Of a DNA stretch of 64,000 bases, positions 1-12,237 are shown in pieces (the first letter of the stretch is position 1; the number at the start of each line of letters is the position of its first letter). Made by a program: the position numbers and the translations under genes. A model generated the notes under the pieces. It made no database searches and was not told the origin of the DNA. It saw nothing but the letters and a program-made list of their open reading frames with translations. Origin of the DNA: Vanilla planifolia (Eukaryota; Streptophyta; Magnoliopsida; Asparagales; Orchidaceae); the NCBI GenBank assembly GCA_023846275.1, contig CM043868.1, forward strand, positions 7,893,653 to 7,957,652, written 5' to 3'.

Positions 1-840
1 AATATGGTTTTAATTCTACTACAATTTAAAGAGTTTTGATTACTTCATTATAAATAAAAGTCATATGATAAATATTTTCAAAAGAAAATAATCTCACTTA
101 TTCTCCAAAGAGTTTTATATTAAGGGAGATAGTATTAAATCAGATTTTTTACTTTAACAATTTCTATATGGATCTATTTTTGGAACCATATAAAATGAGA
201 ACTTATGACTTTAATTCTACTATAAATGTATTTGACTACATAAAAAGAATAAATTAAGAGGACAACACAACAATATATCTTTGTTTTAGTTTCTCTTCCT
301 TATCAAATATCATACTCCTTTCATAGGACTCACTTTACTAAAGATGTGATTCCCTTCCTGGAGATTTATTTTCCTATGATTTGAGTCACAATGCCTCTTC
401 TAGCAATCCTATGTCCTCTAGATTTCCTCATTGATGAGTTGCATCTTTTTATAGTTTTAAATATTATTTTGACTTATCAATGCCTTTTCTAATTCATCAT
501 GTGAGCATTATCGTGATTGACATTTTCTTCCATATAGTGACTCAAAAGGAGCAATTTATATACTTAACTAGTAGTTATTATTATATGCAAATAAAATTAA
601 AGATAGATGCATATCCTAATTACCGCTGAAGTCTATTATGTATAATCTAAGCATGTCTCCATAGCCTTAATTATTCTCTTAGCTTGACCATAATTTTGAG
701 GGTAGAATGTTATGCTAAATTTCAATTGTATTTCAAAGGGATCTTATATGTTCCTCCAAAATTATAATGTAAATTTTGAATCCTAATTAGACATGATAAC
801 CTTTGTCATACCCTATAACCTCATTATCTGATACATGTAA
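1..840. other. AT-rich sequence next to gypsy relic A
   Basis: No coding region is recognisable. The stretch lies just beyond the integrase end of the minus-strand gypsy relic A, so it should hold the end of its pol region and perhaps part of its downstream LTR. No LTR end or polypurine tract could be identified. The partner sequence may lie outside the window. Confidence 0.3.
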
Positions 841-3800
841 ATTTGAGATGGTGTCTCTATCATATATGTAGTTTCAATTGGTAAGAGGTGCACTAAATTG
901 GTCAATCTGTCCATGATTACACAAGTTCCATCCTATCCTTAGCTAGTCTTTAGAAGACCAATTATAAGTTCCATTGATATCTCTTCCAATTTCCTTATAA
1001 ATATTGAAAGAAGTTCTAATATTACACTTGACTTTTTTTTGGTTCTCCTTTGATATAATAACAAATTATGCATCTACTCTAATAGCCTTGAATATTATTT
1101 TTCATTCTAGAAAATTAGAAGTTTTTCTTCATACCTTGGTACATATATTCTATTCTTGAACTAGGGATTTCCATTATCTTCATTTAAGTTATAACAAAAT
1201 TCTTAGCTTTTTAAGAGTTTAGCCTTGACATTTTGCACTTCTGTATCATCATCTTAAAAAGTGTACTAGATCTTGTAACTGATTTCCTACAATCACCAAT
1301 TAAATAAAACTTCTTTAGTTTGTTGCATATATAACATCCAACCTGAGGTGAATTATTTGTATGCATATTTGTGCTTTTTCAATATTTTTTATTATAGAGT
1401 TTAGGCTTGCTATCCTATTTAAGGTATTTGCCACCATGCTAGCTTTTCCAAGACAATATATAACATCATATTATAGTCATTTATTAACTCAAGACATCAC
1501 CTTTGTCTTAAGTTTAACTGTTGAGTAAATTTATATTTAAAACTCTAATGATTGAAATACATTTGAGGTCTTATTCCATGCAAATAGTTTCTCCAAATAT
1601 TTAATGCAAAAATTATAGCAAATAGTTTCATATTATGCATAGGATAATTTTTTTTTATAATTTCGTAGTTTTCTTGAAGTATATGTTATGATATTGATAT
1701 TTGGCATTAAAACAACACCCAACCCTTGTAGAGATGCATCAATAAATATCTAATATTCTTCATCATTCTTTAGTAAGGCCAATATTTGTGCTAATGCAAA
1801 CTTTTCTTTTGATAACTTGAAACTACTTTTGTAATATTAGTCCTATATGAATGAAACTATTTTTTGTGTCAATTTGGTCAATGGAACAACAATTTAAAAG
1901 AAACACTTAGTGAATTTTTGTAGTAAATAGCCGATCCAAGAAAACTTCTAATCTTTATGACAATAATAAGAATGGGTTGGTTAGCTACAACAACCTCCTT
2001 TTATAATTCTATTGAAAATAATCACATGTCCCAAGAATAAGAAACTTGATAGTTAGAAACTACACTTCGAGAACTTGGCATATAATTGATTCTCCTTTAA
2101 CTTTTGTAGTGTAATATTCAATTTCTTTGCATGATCTCATATATTTCAATAATATATTAAGATTTCATTATTGTATGTGAAGATAAAATTTTTATACCCA
2201 CTACTTGAAGATGTGATTCATCAACTACATGAATATTTTTTCGATGCATTAGCTAGCCCAAAAAGAAGTTCCAAAACTTAGTAATGACCATACAAGGTAT
2301 TGAAAGGTATTTTTGGTATACTTTCTTTCTATTTTTTTGTTAATATTTTTATTGTAAGTTGATCTTAGAAAGCACCTTTGTACCTTGTCTTTGGTCAAAA
2401 AGTTCATCTATGTGATTGTTCTTTATAGTGATTTGTTTCCATGTGGTATAAATACATGCATAAACTCTTACCTTTTTCTTGACAAATAGAATTAATGCTT
2501 ACCATAATGACACACTTGGTTTGATGAATCCTTGTCATGGATGTCTTGTACATGTATCTTTATTTTCTAAAGTTATATTGGTTCTACTATGTATAGATCC
2601 TTTAATATTAGTTACACTCTAGTACTAGATTAATAACAATCTCATTCTCTTTATTATAAGGTAGTCCTTATAGATTCCTAGGAAACATCTTGAAATAATA
2701 GTATATTACCCATCTGTGAGGTGTTCTCACCTAGAAATCTCATTAGTAGACATTCTTTTTAGAGTAATAATAGCAGAAGTGGAAGCATGAAAAAGATTAG
2801 GAGCAAAAAAAGGAGAAGAAAAAGAGTGTTTTTTCACAAAAGATTGAATACTCCAAAAATGGTATTCCTAGATAATTCTCCCAGAAACTTTCATTCCAGA
2901 GTTTAGTATTCTTACCTTTTATATAAGATTTAGATATAATTTAATATTTAAATTACAAAAAGTTGCATTTTACCTTTGACCTAATTCTACAAATTTGAGT
3001 CAATCGGCTCCATATCCACACATAGAATGCCTACTTGCATGCATCTTCCATGCATCAACTATCTCATGTGCACATAGACTTTATGCTCATGGCTTCCACT
3101 AGATCACATGTAGTGCATGTGATCCTGGTCAGTGTCGTGCACAAACATAAATTCCTATAGCACCAAAAGTTAAACGTGTACTCCCGTTGACTATTGTGTT
3201 GCAATGTGCACTCCGATACACTTGCAGCAAAAATCCACACGTAATCAAACTTATAATCTTGTTGCTTTGTGCAGTGAGTCGACTTGCATTGCTTTGTCTT
3301 ATTCGTTGTTTTTTCATCCATTCTAGATTTAGTGACCTTAGAAGTGATCTCACGATTAGTATAGCAAAGGAATATTGTATAGTTGAGGTTTTCTATAATC
3401 AGTATCTTGTACCAAATCCACTGATATCAACTTCTCTACTTTTAATGTTGAAATGAGATGTATCTTCCTATTGTAACCAAAATAAATCATTTTAATAGCA
3501 TCTATTAAATAAATGTTTACTCTCTTTCCCTAAAAATTAATAATAACCCTATGAGCTACCAACCAATCCATGCCCACAATCATATCTAATTTTCATAGAT
3601 TAATTATAATTAGTTAGGAAATGAAAGGTTTTCAATTGATTACTACTTATGTAATTGTTTGATTTTACTTTCTCTTGCATAAGATAGTTAAGAATGGTGA
3701 ATCTAATGTGTAATGTCAACTACAATGCTTGCAATCAATGAATTAGATATAAAAAAATTAGATACTCTACAAATCAACAAGTACTTTCGCAAGTGTATTT

Positions 3801-4620
3801 AGTAGCAATAAGGTACTTAGGATGATATTAGGAGATGATAGAGCCTCTCATTGAGTGACCACATAGATTTGGGTGAGCCATTTGAGGTTGAGATGTTGAA
3901 TCTTGCCCTTTTGTCTTGTTTATTGAATTGAATTTGGATCCTTCAATAATAACCCCTTACTATATGGCCTCTTTTACTAAAATTGCCACCACTAGTTGAT
4001 TTTGTAGTGAGCTATGGGCAAAATGCTTAATCTCAAGACAAATAAGGCATTTAATGGATTTCCTTATAGAATTTATCCAAATGATTATTATCATAGATTA
4101 TGTATTTTGGTTTTTCTCTTATTTCAAATTATGTAGCTTGAGACCCTACGTTATGGACTTAATAAACTTATACTCATTCTATGATATGAAAGTCCCTTTT
4201 CTTTTCCTTATTTCTTTTTTTAACTTCCAAGCAATTTGGTCATGCTTTATTAAAAATATTTTTTGTGTCAAATTGTCCTGTATCTTGTGTATAATTCTTG
4301 AAGTACCATTCTAGAAAAGCATTACATAACTCCATCCATGAAATTTCTAAGTTCATTCTACAATTCTTGTGAAGTCTCCATTTTCCTTGTCACCAATGTC
4401 TTGAGTTTCATCTAGTCTAAATATCTCAAAGGAAACTCCCCTGCACTTCAAACATGTTATACTATCAAAGAGCATCTTGATCCTTTCAATCCAATCTTTT
4501 ATCTAAAATGGATCAATCATATTCATGGTATGCAATGGATTTAGCTTCATGAATTATTACAACAACCAACTAGTTGGATACATTCTATGTTGTATCCCAC
4601 TTCTAAAAGGAGTTATTCTT
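840..4620 (-). mobile_element. Ty3/gypsy retrotransposon relic A (gag-PR-RT-RH-INT)
   Basis: Minus-strand translation shows gypsy pol pieces in correct order from high to low coordinate. A protease/linker block at about 3,530-3,600 reads DMIVGMDWLVAHRVIINF. An RT block at about 2,240-2,300 reads YGHY followed, after a stop, by FGLANAS. An RNase H block at about 1,660-1,745 reads DASLQGLGVVLMPN and YTSRKLRNY. An integrase block at about 870-1,060 reads LEEISMELIIGLLKT then MDRLTNLVHLLPI. Gag should lie at about 3.95-4.6 kb, but only diffuse similarity is visible there. Many stops and frameshifts make it non-functional. About 0.7 kb of foreign-looking sequence sits between PR and RT. Confidence 0.85.
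2720..3440. mobile_element. Probable insertion (solo-LTR-like) inside relic A
   Basis: This block separates the protease/linker motif (about 3,590) from the RT YGHY motif (about 2,290). The gap is roughly 700 bp larger than I expect in an intact gypsy pol. It is less AT-rich than its surroundings, holds a TATA-like string (ttttatataag, about 2,918) and shows no pol similarity. An inserted LTR or other short element is the simplest reading. No clean target duplication was found, and the ends are approximate. Overlapping ORFs here on both strands look like chance. Confidence 0.35.
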
Positions 4621-7600
4621 ATGAAGCTTGCATCCCTACTGACATCACTCTTATTTCCTGTCCATCTCTTCTTAGGAAGGTATTCCCATCCTCATTCCAT
4701 TTTTCGAATTTACTATAACTTTTTCATACAAATTTTGATTTCCAAATTCCTTTTTTATAAAATGTCAAATTTTCAACATGCATTCATTGTTTGCATAACA
4801 AAAATAACTTGTATATCACACATTTTAAAAATATGAGGTGCAAGTCTTAATTCAATCCTAGAACACTTTTTCTATTGTTCATAGCATTTAAACATGCATT
4901 AGATTCTTTTAGATTAAATTAAAATTTATTTAAATTCCTTAAACTAAGCATTTCAACCACTACATTTAGACATACTATACATTCCAAGCATGCGTCATAC
5001 ATCTAAGCATACGATACATCAATTTAATGTATATTATGTTTGTTCTTGACATACCATACATCCCAAGTTGTGCATCATATGTAATCTTTTTATTTTATCC
5101 TTTAAACCTAAATGGACAATCCATTCACTTGATTATCTGTCTATCCAACATGGTAGATTGCCTATCCATACCCAATGTATTGTACATCTAACCCTAATGC
5201 TGTTTTTATTCTTCATTATTTCAATATTATTTCTAGTTGTTCTCATTGACATAAGATACATGAGCTTTAACCTATCATATGTGAAGTTCATTATATAGTT
5301 TTCCAAAATATTCCAATACTATTTACATTTGAAGTGGTAAGACACATATATAAAGCATAAAGAATGTAGTTAATGTCAAAATAATGTGTGTTTCCATTGA
5401 AATGTATAACCATGCTACATAGATAAGATGTCATTTTTTAAGCTTTCATTCTATGTTTGTTTATTTTTAGGCTCTCATCTAAACTGTCTTTTCTTATGAT
5501 TGTCCTCATTAGGATTTCAACCACTCTGGCACCCCCTTATAATGGTCTCACAATCACCTAGTTAATTTATCTATCTTTATTTTGAAATATTTTTTTCATT
5601 AAGAAAAGCACTTATTTTGAAACCCATTTTGGCAAAAAATTTTGTTTCATTGGAAAGCTATATAAGCTAAACAACTTTTTGCAAAGTAATAAAATTCATA
5701 ATTTTTAATGTCTTCATAATAGAATATAACAAATATGATGTTTTTTCTATTATCAAATAAATAAACCAACTGATTAACAAGTTCTTGTAATGGAATTAAA
5801 ATAAATAAAAACCATAATATGAGTATTGCCGTAAATATTTTACTATCAAAATAGCATGATTACAACCCAAGTATCTAAATTTTAATATATTATTTCTAAT
5901 GTAATATTAAAAAAATAAATAAATTGGTTATCATCTCCAATCATTGGTTTCCTCGAGTCTCTTGAAGTGCATCAATGTACCAATAATTGTTAAATAAAAA
6001 ATTAATTAAAACAACCATCATAAGTTTAATAAGAAAATATATATAATCATACATGCAAAATATGACATTCTTTGGTTATGTTGCCTGTTAGGCCCGTAAC
6101 ACATCCATGTGATACAAAAGCATAGTAATAAGTAATGGTGGAATACCAATATATAATACATATGCTCAAGTAAAACCAATGGTATTTAAAAATAAAACCT
6201 TTCTTTCAATTATTCTTTATTCCAATTTTTTTGATCACATGGCCTTTTTGAATATAAAATCCATCATTAGCTTGGTCCCTTGACCTTTTATCCCTTAGCC
6301 CTTTCACATTTATAGATCCCATGTTCAACTAAATTCAGTATCTCACCAAAAGTGATTTGGCCAACTAGTTCGATTTTTCCATCTATTGATGCACCCTTAA
6401 AAGCTATATCTAACATGGATTACACCCTTTATGAATATTCTTGACTTAAACAAAAACTTTATAAGATTTCTTTTTCCAATGTTTCCTTGGTGATTTAACC
6501 ATGGATCAAATATGATAAATTTTTTATGACAACTTCATTGCTCTTCTCATCCATTAACATTTTGACTAGCTTTTTTATCTTCCCATAATCATGTAAATAT
6601 ACAAGCCAGTGTAGATGCATCCATATGCAATGATAGGAAACATTTAAGCATTAATCAATAAGAACTCATGTAACATATCAACAAGTGGAAATTTCATTAT
6701 AGAATTAATTCAAAACATATAATTCAGTAAGAATTATAATACATTATACAATGGAAACCATCCAAGAGTTTTCCATGCCATATAAAAGCAAAGTTATTTA
6801 ATTGTATTATATCATATAAAAAGCATATGCACTATGAAATATATAACAAACCTTAATAATCTTTTTCTAGCTTGCATGCCTCATGAATTTCCTAGAGCCA
6901 AATTTTTTTTTCTTTTTCTTTCTCTTTCTCTTTCCACACACCTATTCACTCTTTTGTTTTCTTCTTGGCTTGGAGATGGAGTTCCTAAATACTCTTTACA
7001 AAAAAAAGCTCACTTGTGCTCTCTCAAGAATTTCCTCCAAAATCCTTAAGCTCATAGAAACATTCCAGCTAATATTTTTCCAATATCTCCATAGTCAATC
7101 AAAAGCCCCTTGTATAGTTTTCTCCAAGACATTTCACATGTCTCTAGCCTTTCCTCTTCTTGGAATAATTGTTGCATGCATAACATCTTCCTTAGGTCCC
7201 TCTTTACATTCTATTGGTTAAGGCTATTTCACACCTCTTAGGTTTTTTTGTTTAGACTACAAAAATATGAAAAAAATAAAAAAATTAACATTTAATTAAA
7301 AATATATAGCTTCTATTATTTTTTGAAATTTTCTATCTTAACTTTCAAAAATTCATTGGCTAACATTAGAATAAGCTACTCCATATGCTCCACATGTTAT
7401 CAAAATTTGGTAATTTATTTTATGTCAATTGATTTTTTTATTTTATTTCCTTGAAAATATAATTAATTAACATAGTAATATTTTTCTAATACTTTTTAAC
7501 TTTAATTTCATAACTAAGACATCCAAATATTATGAAATGGGTACCTTTGGATTCCTAATAAAATATACTTTAACATTTAAAGTTTTTCTTACTTCTTTAG

Positions 7601-7919
7601 TTGTGATCTTTTTATCCAATGTAGTAATATTTTGAAAAATTAAATAATTCAACAAAATTTATGTAAATTATCAAAATTATAAATTAATAAATTTGCTTAT
7701 GTTAATAAGTTTTTTCTACCCTTAAGGACTTCAAACTATCTCATGGTCAGTATATTTGGTCAAATTATGTACTAGATATTTAATATGTCTAGAATAATTA
7801 TTTAAATAAATTCTTCTAACTTTTATTTGTTACATATAATATCTCTATTTTGTATTAGCATAAATCTTAAAACATATAATGAAGCATTACTCTATACTTA
7901 AATATCAACATCATTTTCA
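4621..7919. other. AT-rich, LTR-like sequence between gypsy relics A and B
   Basis: No gene is recognised. The stretch lies upstream (minus sense) of relic A gag, where its leader and LTR should be. The string taggcccgtaacac at about 6,088 resembles the TGTTACGGGCC-type terminus of plant gypsy LTRs on the minus strand. A pyrimidine-rich run at about 6,900-6,960 creates overlapping plus-strand ORFs of low-complexity residues, which I do not regard as genes. Confidence 0.3.
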
Positions 7920-9480
7920 AGTTGAGCCAAGATGGTGCTAAAAACAATTTCCCCTTATGAAACTGAAAACTTCTTTAAAATTCCATTCAAATAGATCTAC
8001 ATTTTGCATAAAACTTGCAAAAGGCATAACAATTTATGAATACCTTCAACAAATTTTTTGTAGTACTTGACTAAATCTAGAAAACTTTTGAATTTTGGAA
8101 CATTAATTAGATTGGGCCAATAACAATCATTGTAACCTTTTGAGAATTTATTGAAATTATATGACACTTATGTGTCCTAAGAATGAGATAATATATAACC
8201 AAAAGCTATATTTAGAAAATTTTGTATATAATTGATGATCTGTCAGATGTTGCAAATTATATTTAAACAATTTGCATGCTCCTATTCATCCTTTGAGTAG
8301 ATTACTTTGTCATTAATAAAAAATATGAAAAATTGGTTTAACCATTTCTTAAAACCCATATTTATGAAGTTCAAAAAAGCACTTGGAGTATTTGCTAGTT
8401 TGAAAGAAAGTACCAAAAATTTATAGTAATCATACTTGGTCCTAAATGTTGTCTTTAGAATATCTTTCTTTTCTATTTAAATTAATGGTGACAAAATATT
8501 CTAATCATTGTCAAAAAAAACTTATTTATCATATTTGTAAAAATAATTGGAGCATTCGTTAATCTGAAAGAAAGTACCAAAAGTTTATAGTGACTATACT
8601 TGGTCTTAAATGTTTTCTTTAGAGTTTCTTTCTTCTTGAGTTTTAGTTAATGGTGACAATTTGAGCTAACAATTTCCTGAAAAAACTTATTTATCATGTT
8701 CAGTTTATAATAATTATACGTATTTCAAAATGTTGTCTTTGGATTATCTTTCTTCTTGATTTTTAATTAATGTTACCAAGATTGTAAATCAATCATTGAG
8801 AACACTATCACCTCTTGCAATTGATTTAAAAGTTTATTGATCCTTGGCAATGGACATTTATTCTTCATGGTTATTAATTATTTATTTTTACATACTTTTT
8901 TTACATTTATTTATTATTTTATTAGAAAGAGAATTTTTGTCATTTTTCTTTTTGTTCTAGGTTTTACCATTTTATTTTATTTAAATGATTTCCTTGAAAT
9001 GAAAAAGGAGCTATAGCTTTTGCTTGACATTACCTTTTATTGGAACTATAGTTCCTTATCATGCATGCATGTACATCTTAGGTTGAGATCAAGGTTTCTT
9101 TAGGTTGTGATACAAATATAATTAACTTATAAATTAAATTTATCTCTACCATAATCATCATCATCTCCAAATCAAGAACTTACTATAAGATTTCATATTA
9201 TCCATCCTCTATTAATTTGTTATAAGCGAATAATTTAGATCTTGTGCTAAGAGTTTCACTCTTGCCCCCTTATCCATTAACTTGGTTTCAAAAAGATCTA
9301 ATGGATATTCATTATGCTCATCCTTTATCAATTTAGAATCAGGTGCCACATCCTTCTTTATTAGTTTTTGGTATCAATGCCTAGTTTAAATCCAGCTCAT
9401 GAGTTTCACCCTTATATCTCCTCTTTGGTATGAAAGATAGATCAAGATCTAGCTATAGGATATTTAATCATTCCCATCAT
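7920..9480 (-). mobile_element. Ty3/gypsy retrotransposon relic B (RT region)
   Basis: Minus-strand reading from about 8,470 down to 8,265 gives contiguous RT similarity. It begins KDILKTTFRTKYDYYKFLVL, continues LANTPSAFLNFINMGFKKWL, and ends NQFFIFFINDKVIYSKDE. This corresponds to the gypsy stretch around the LTNAP motif and the catalytic (I)DD box, here degraded to IND. Further RT/RNase H-like sequence follows at lower coordinates. The finger-region segment is present three times in tandem (8,391 to about 8,800). The relic is broken and non-functional. Confidence 0.75.
8391..8800 (-). repeat. Triplicated RT segment within relic B
   Basis: Three tandem, diverged copies start near 8,391, 8,555 and 8,700. 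Copies one and two share gaaagaaagtaccaaaa, then a ttatagt..tatacttggt core, then a tctttctt run. The third is shorter and more diverged. In minus-strand translation each carries the same conserved RT stretch: KTTFRTKYDYYKFLVLSF in the first, KKTFKTKYSHYKLLVLSF in the second, with only remnants in the third. The first unit is about 164 bp. Confidence 0.65.
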
Positions 9481-10779
9481 TCATCACAAACTTTCTAAAA
9501 AATCATTAAAACATTTGATGAAGAAAATAAATTAATATAATTAAATTTCTCTAATAAAAAAATTAATTACTGATAAAAGAAAAGTGAAATTGCTTTTCTT
9601 TTTTTGCAAATAATGTAGTAGAGGATATAGTTATAGTTTACAACTATTGTTGCTCTAACAACAATATAATATTATGACATTCCCAATGTCTGGTGAGTCA
9701 AAATGTAGCAATTTAGTTATTACAAAAACACTATCATTAACCCATTTCTATGTTTAAGCAGATATTCTTACTATTCTCGTTTGTGCCCCATGTGTGCCTC
9801 TATAGCACTTAAAATTATTATTACCAAAATTGGATAAGCACCATCACAAGCTTTGTAAGTAAGATCAAACAAAATCATAACTATGTAACACCTTATAAGT
9901 TTGGTTCATGCCATATGTTAGGTTATTAGAACATATAACTAATGTAACATGCCTTTTCATGCACTACAGTGACAAAGACATGCATACCATAGCTATGAAA
10001 TGCTTCAAGAACTTTATGAATCATATCTATTCATTTCCTTTATGATCTAGTTTGTCTTGTTTCCAATTTTATTAACAAAATCTATTACTTTTCTCCATTT
10101 TGGTATTGTGTCTAGTATAGGACTAATTCTGCATTTTTGGTATATACACTTATGGGACATCTATAGTTTCTCATTGTGATAAATAATATTGTTATTTCTC
10201 TCATTGACTCTTGCCTTTACATCCATAATAGTTTACCAATTTCTATTTGCCTATTTCCTTAGCATTTTAAAACTTTAGTTGAGATTGGGTAATTAGTTAT
10301 CAACTCATGTATTTGCATTCATTCTTTCACTCTATTCATAATTCATTTTTTCTACTTTCATAATGGCATGAAATGGAAGTAAATAAATATGTACATATTT
10401 TATGTCTAATAATATAACATACAAGAAGCAATCAAATACTTAACATAAACACATGTAGAACCAATGCATCTCATCAAAGATAACCCATCCAATGAGTTTA
10501 TATAATCTTAGTTTGGTTTACTCATCCATTCAATGATATACCAATCATTACATTAAATACATAATCTATTCGCATAGAATTATTGTCTCATTTCTAATAG
10601 TTGTTTTGTCTTTATATCATTTCTTTGCTTCTTGTAATTATACACATGCATATTTATTAGTTTCCCTACATGTATCCACTATATGTTATGCTTTACAATG
10701 CAAACACTTTGTTCCCATAGTTCTTACAATTCACATGGTGTTGATCATGTTTTAAAACCATTATTTGAGGTTCATTAAG

Positions 10780-11130
10780 TTCATGTCCATTAATCTTAAT
10801 TGGACATTTCATTAACCCATTGGACCAACCAATCCAATGTATCCAACAATCTAATGTGCATTTGATAAACAATGTATACTTAGAGCATTCAAATAACTTT
10901 TCATTTGATCCCCTCCTCATTGCACCCAAATTGATATTAAACCATTTAGTATTATTGTAACATATGATACTCATCGAATAATCATTAACAATTCAATGGA
11001 CATTTGATAGAGAATAAGAATCCAAATGTAAAAATTATCTAACCATCCAATAGCTATATTAGATAGTTAGACATTGATATCATACCATCCAAACCCCATC
11101 GAACGATCAATAAATTGTCAAACAATCATA
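10780..11130. repeat. Degenerate short-phrase repeat zone
   Basis: Variants of ccaatccaat, atccaacaat, accatccaa, catttgata and cgaacgatcaat recur irregularly across about 350 bp. It reads like a diffuse, expanded oligonucleotide phrase such as those found in some plant LTRs. No fixed period could be measured by eye. Confidence 0.3.
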
Positions 11131-11691
11131 TGAAAGAGTCTTAAGTCTCTGTTTGTATTTCATTAGACTATTTGATCCATTGAGTGGATCAGTAATGCTT
11201 ACTTGGAGTTACAACTCAAGTTTCATGTAGCATTAAATCCTTTTCAAAACTCACATGCATGACATAGCTTATCTAAATAACTTGTTAAAGCTCTCATAGC
11301 TCCCTAAAAATAATCATGAATATGATTTATCTTTTATATGAAATCATATAAATGAATATTTAATTCAAATCTCACTAGATCTTTTCCAAAAATCAAGAAA
11401 TAACTCATGAGGAAGTTTTACGTCACTTATTCTATAATGTTTTTGCAATTATTCTACTATGAACCAAATCCCTTAACTCATGTTCTTCCTACTCCTTTCT
11501 CCTTCGTCGACTAAGCCAAAGCCCTTGTACTATATGAGCTCTCTCCTCAAATAAGTGATATAATATAAGGGTTTGTTAAAATATTGTTGTTTTAAAACTA
11601 TATAAAAATCATATTATTTGTATTTCTCATTTCAAATGACTTCAATAATTTATTTGGCCATTTTTAGGATGAGAAATTCCTCAAGCTTCAC

Positions 11692-12237
11692 ATTTCTACA
11701 CAAAGGTCATTATTTTTTTATCATTTGCTATTTTCATCATTTTTGTTTCTAACAATAGCTTTTTAATAGTCAAAGATATCAATTTTTAACAAGTTTTAAT
11801 CATTTGTTTTGTGACCAACCTACTTCCAATTTTAGTGAGATTACTATAACTCAAGTCCTTTTATTTCATTCTATCATGTTTGACATTCAACTCTATCCTT
11901 TGAGAACATTCATATAATAATATCTAATTGTAATAAAATGATATTTTTTTACGATATTGTATTACTCAAAATTTTTTAAAATTTGTGTTGTTTTTTATGA
12001 ATTTAATTTTTTTAAAAAAGTAAACATTAGTGAAAAAGAGATATGACATTTCAAAGAAGGGAGATGAGCAAAAAAATAAAATATATAAATTATTTGAAAT
12101 TTAATGAAATTAAATTGGTCAAAATCAGATTTTTATGAGTAATAAAATATAAGATCATATATTTTTAAGATTAAATAATCAATCAAGTTATAAAAATAGC
12201 AAATGATAAAAAAAAATAATGACCTTTGTGTAGAAAT
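11692..12237. repeat. Foldback/MITE-like element with 43/45-bp inverted repeats
   Basis: The left arm (11,692-11,734) and right arm (12,193-12,237) are near-perfect reverse complements. Each contains tttctacacaaaggtcat, a T-run (7 versus 9) and tcatttgctatttt. They enclose about 460 bp of AT-rich, non-coding DNA. The size and arm length suit a MITE or foldback element. No obvious target duplication is seen at the outer ends, so the true termini may lie a little further out. Confidence 0.6.

Noticed and set aside
3064-3456. Overlapping ORFs on both strands
   Set aside because: They lie in the probable insertion inside gypsy relic A. No family is recognised, and similar lengths on both strands suggest chance.
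6834-7221. Two overlapping plus-strand ORFs with Phe/Leu-rich starts
   Set aside because: They are driven by a T/C-rich run, have no domain, and lie in LTR-like DNA. The resemblance to a signal peptide is compositional.
10693-10974. 93-codon minus-strand ORF with several Cys and His
   Set aside because: I looked for a gag zinc knuckle, but the spacing does not fit C-x2-C-x4-H-x4-C. No other support.
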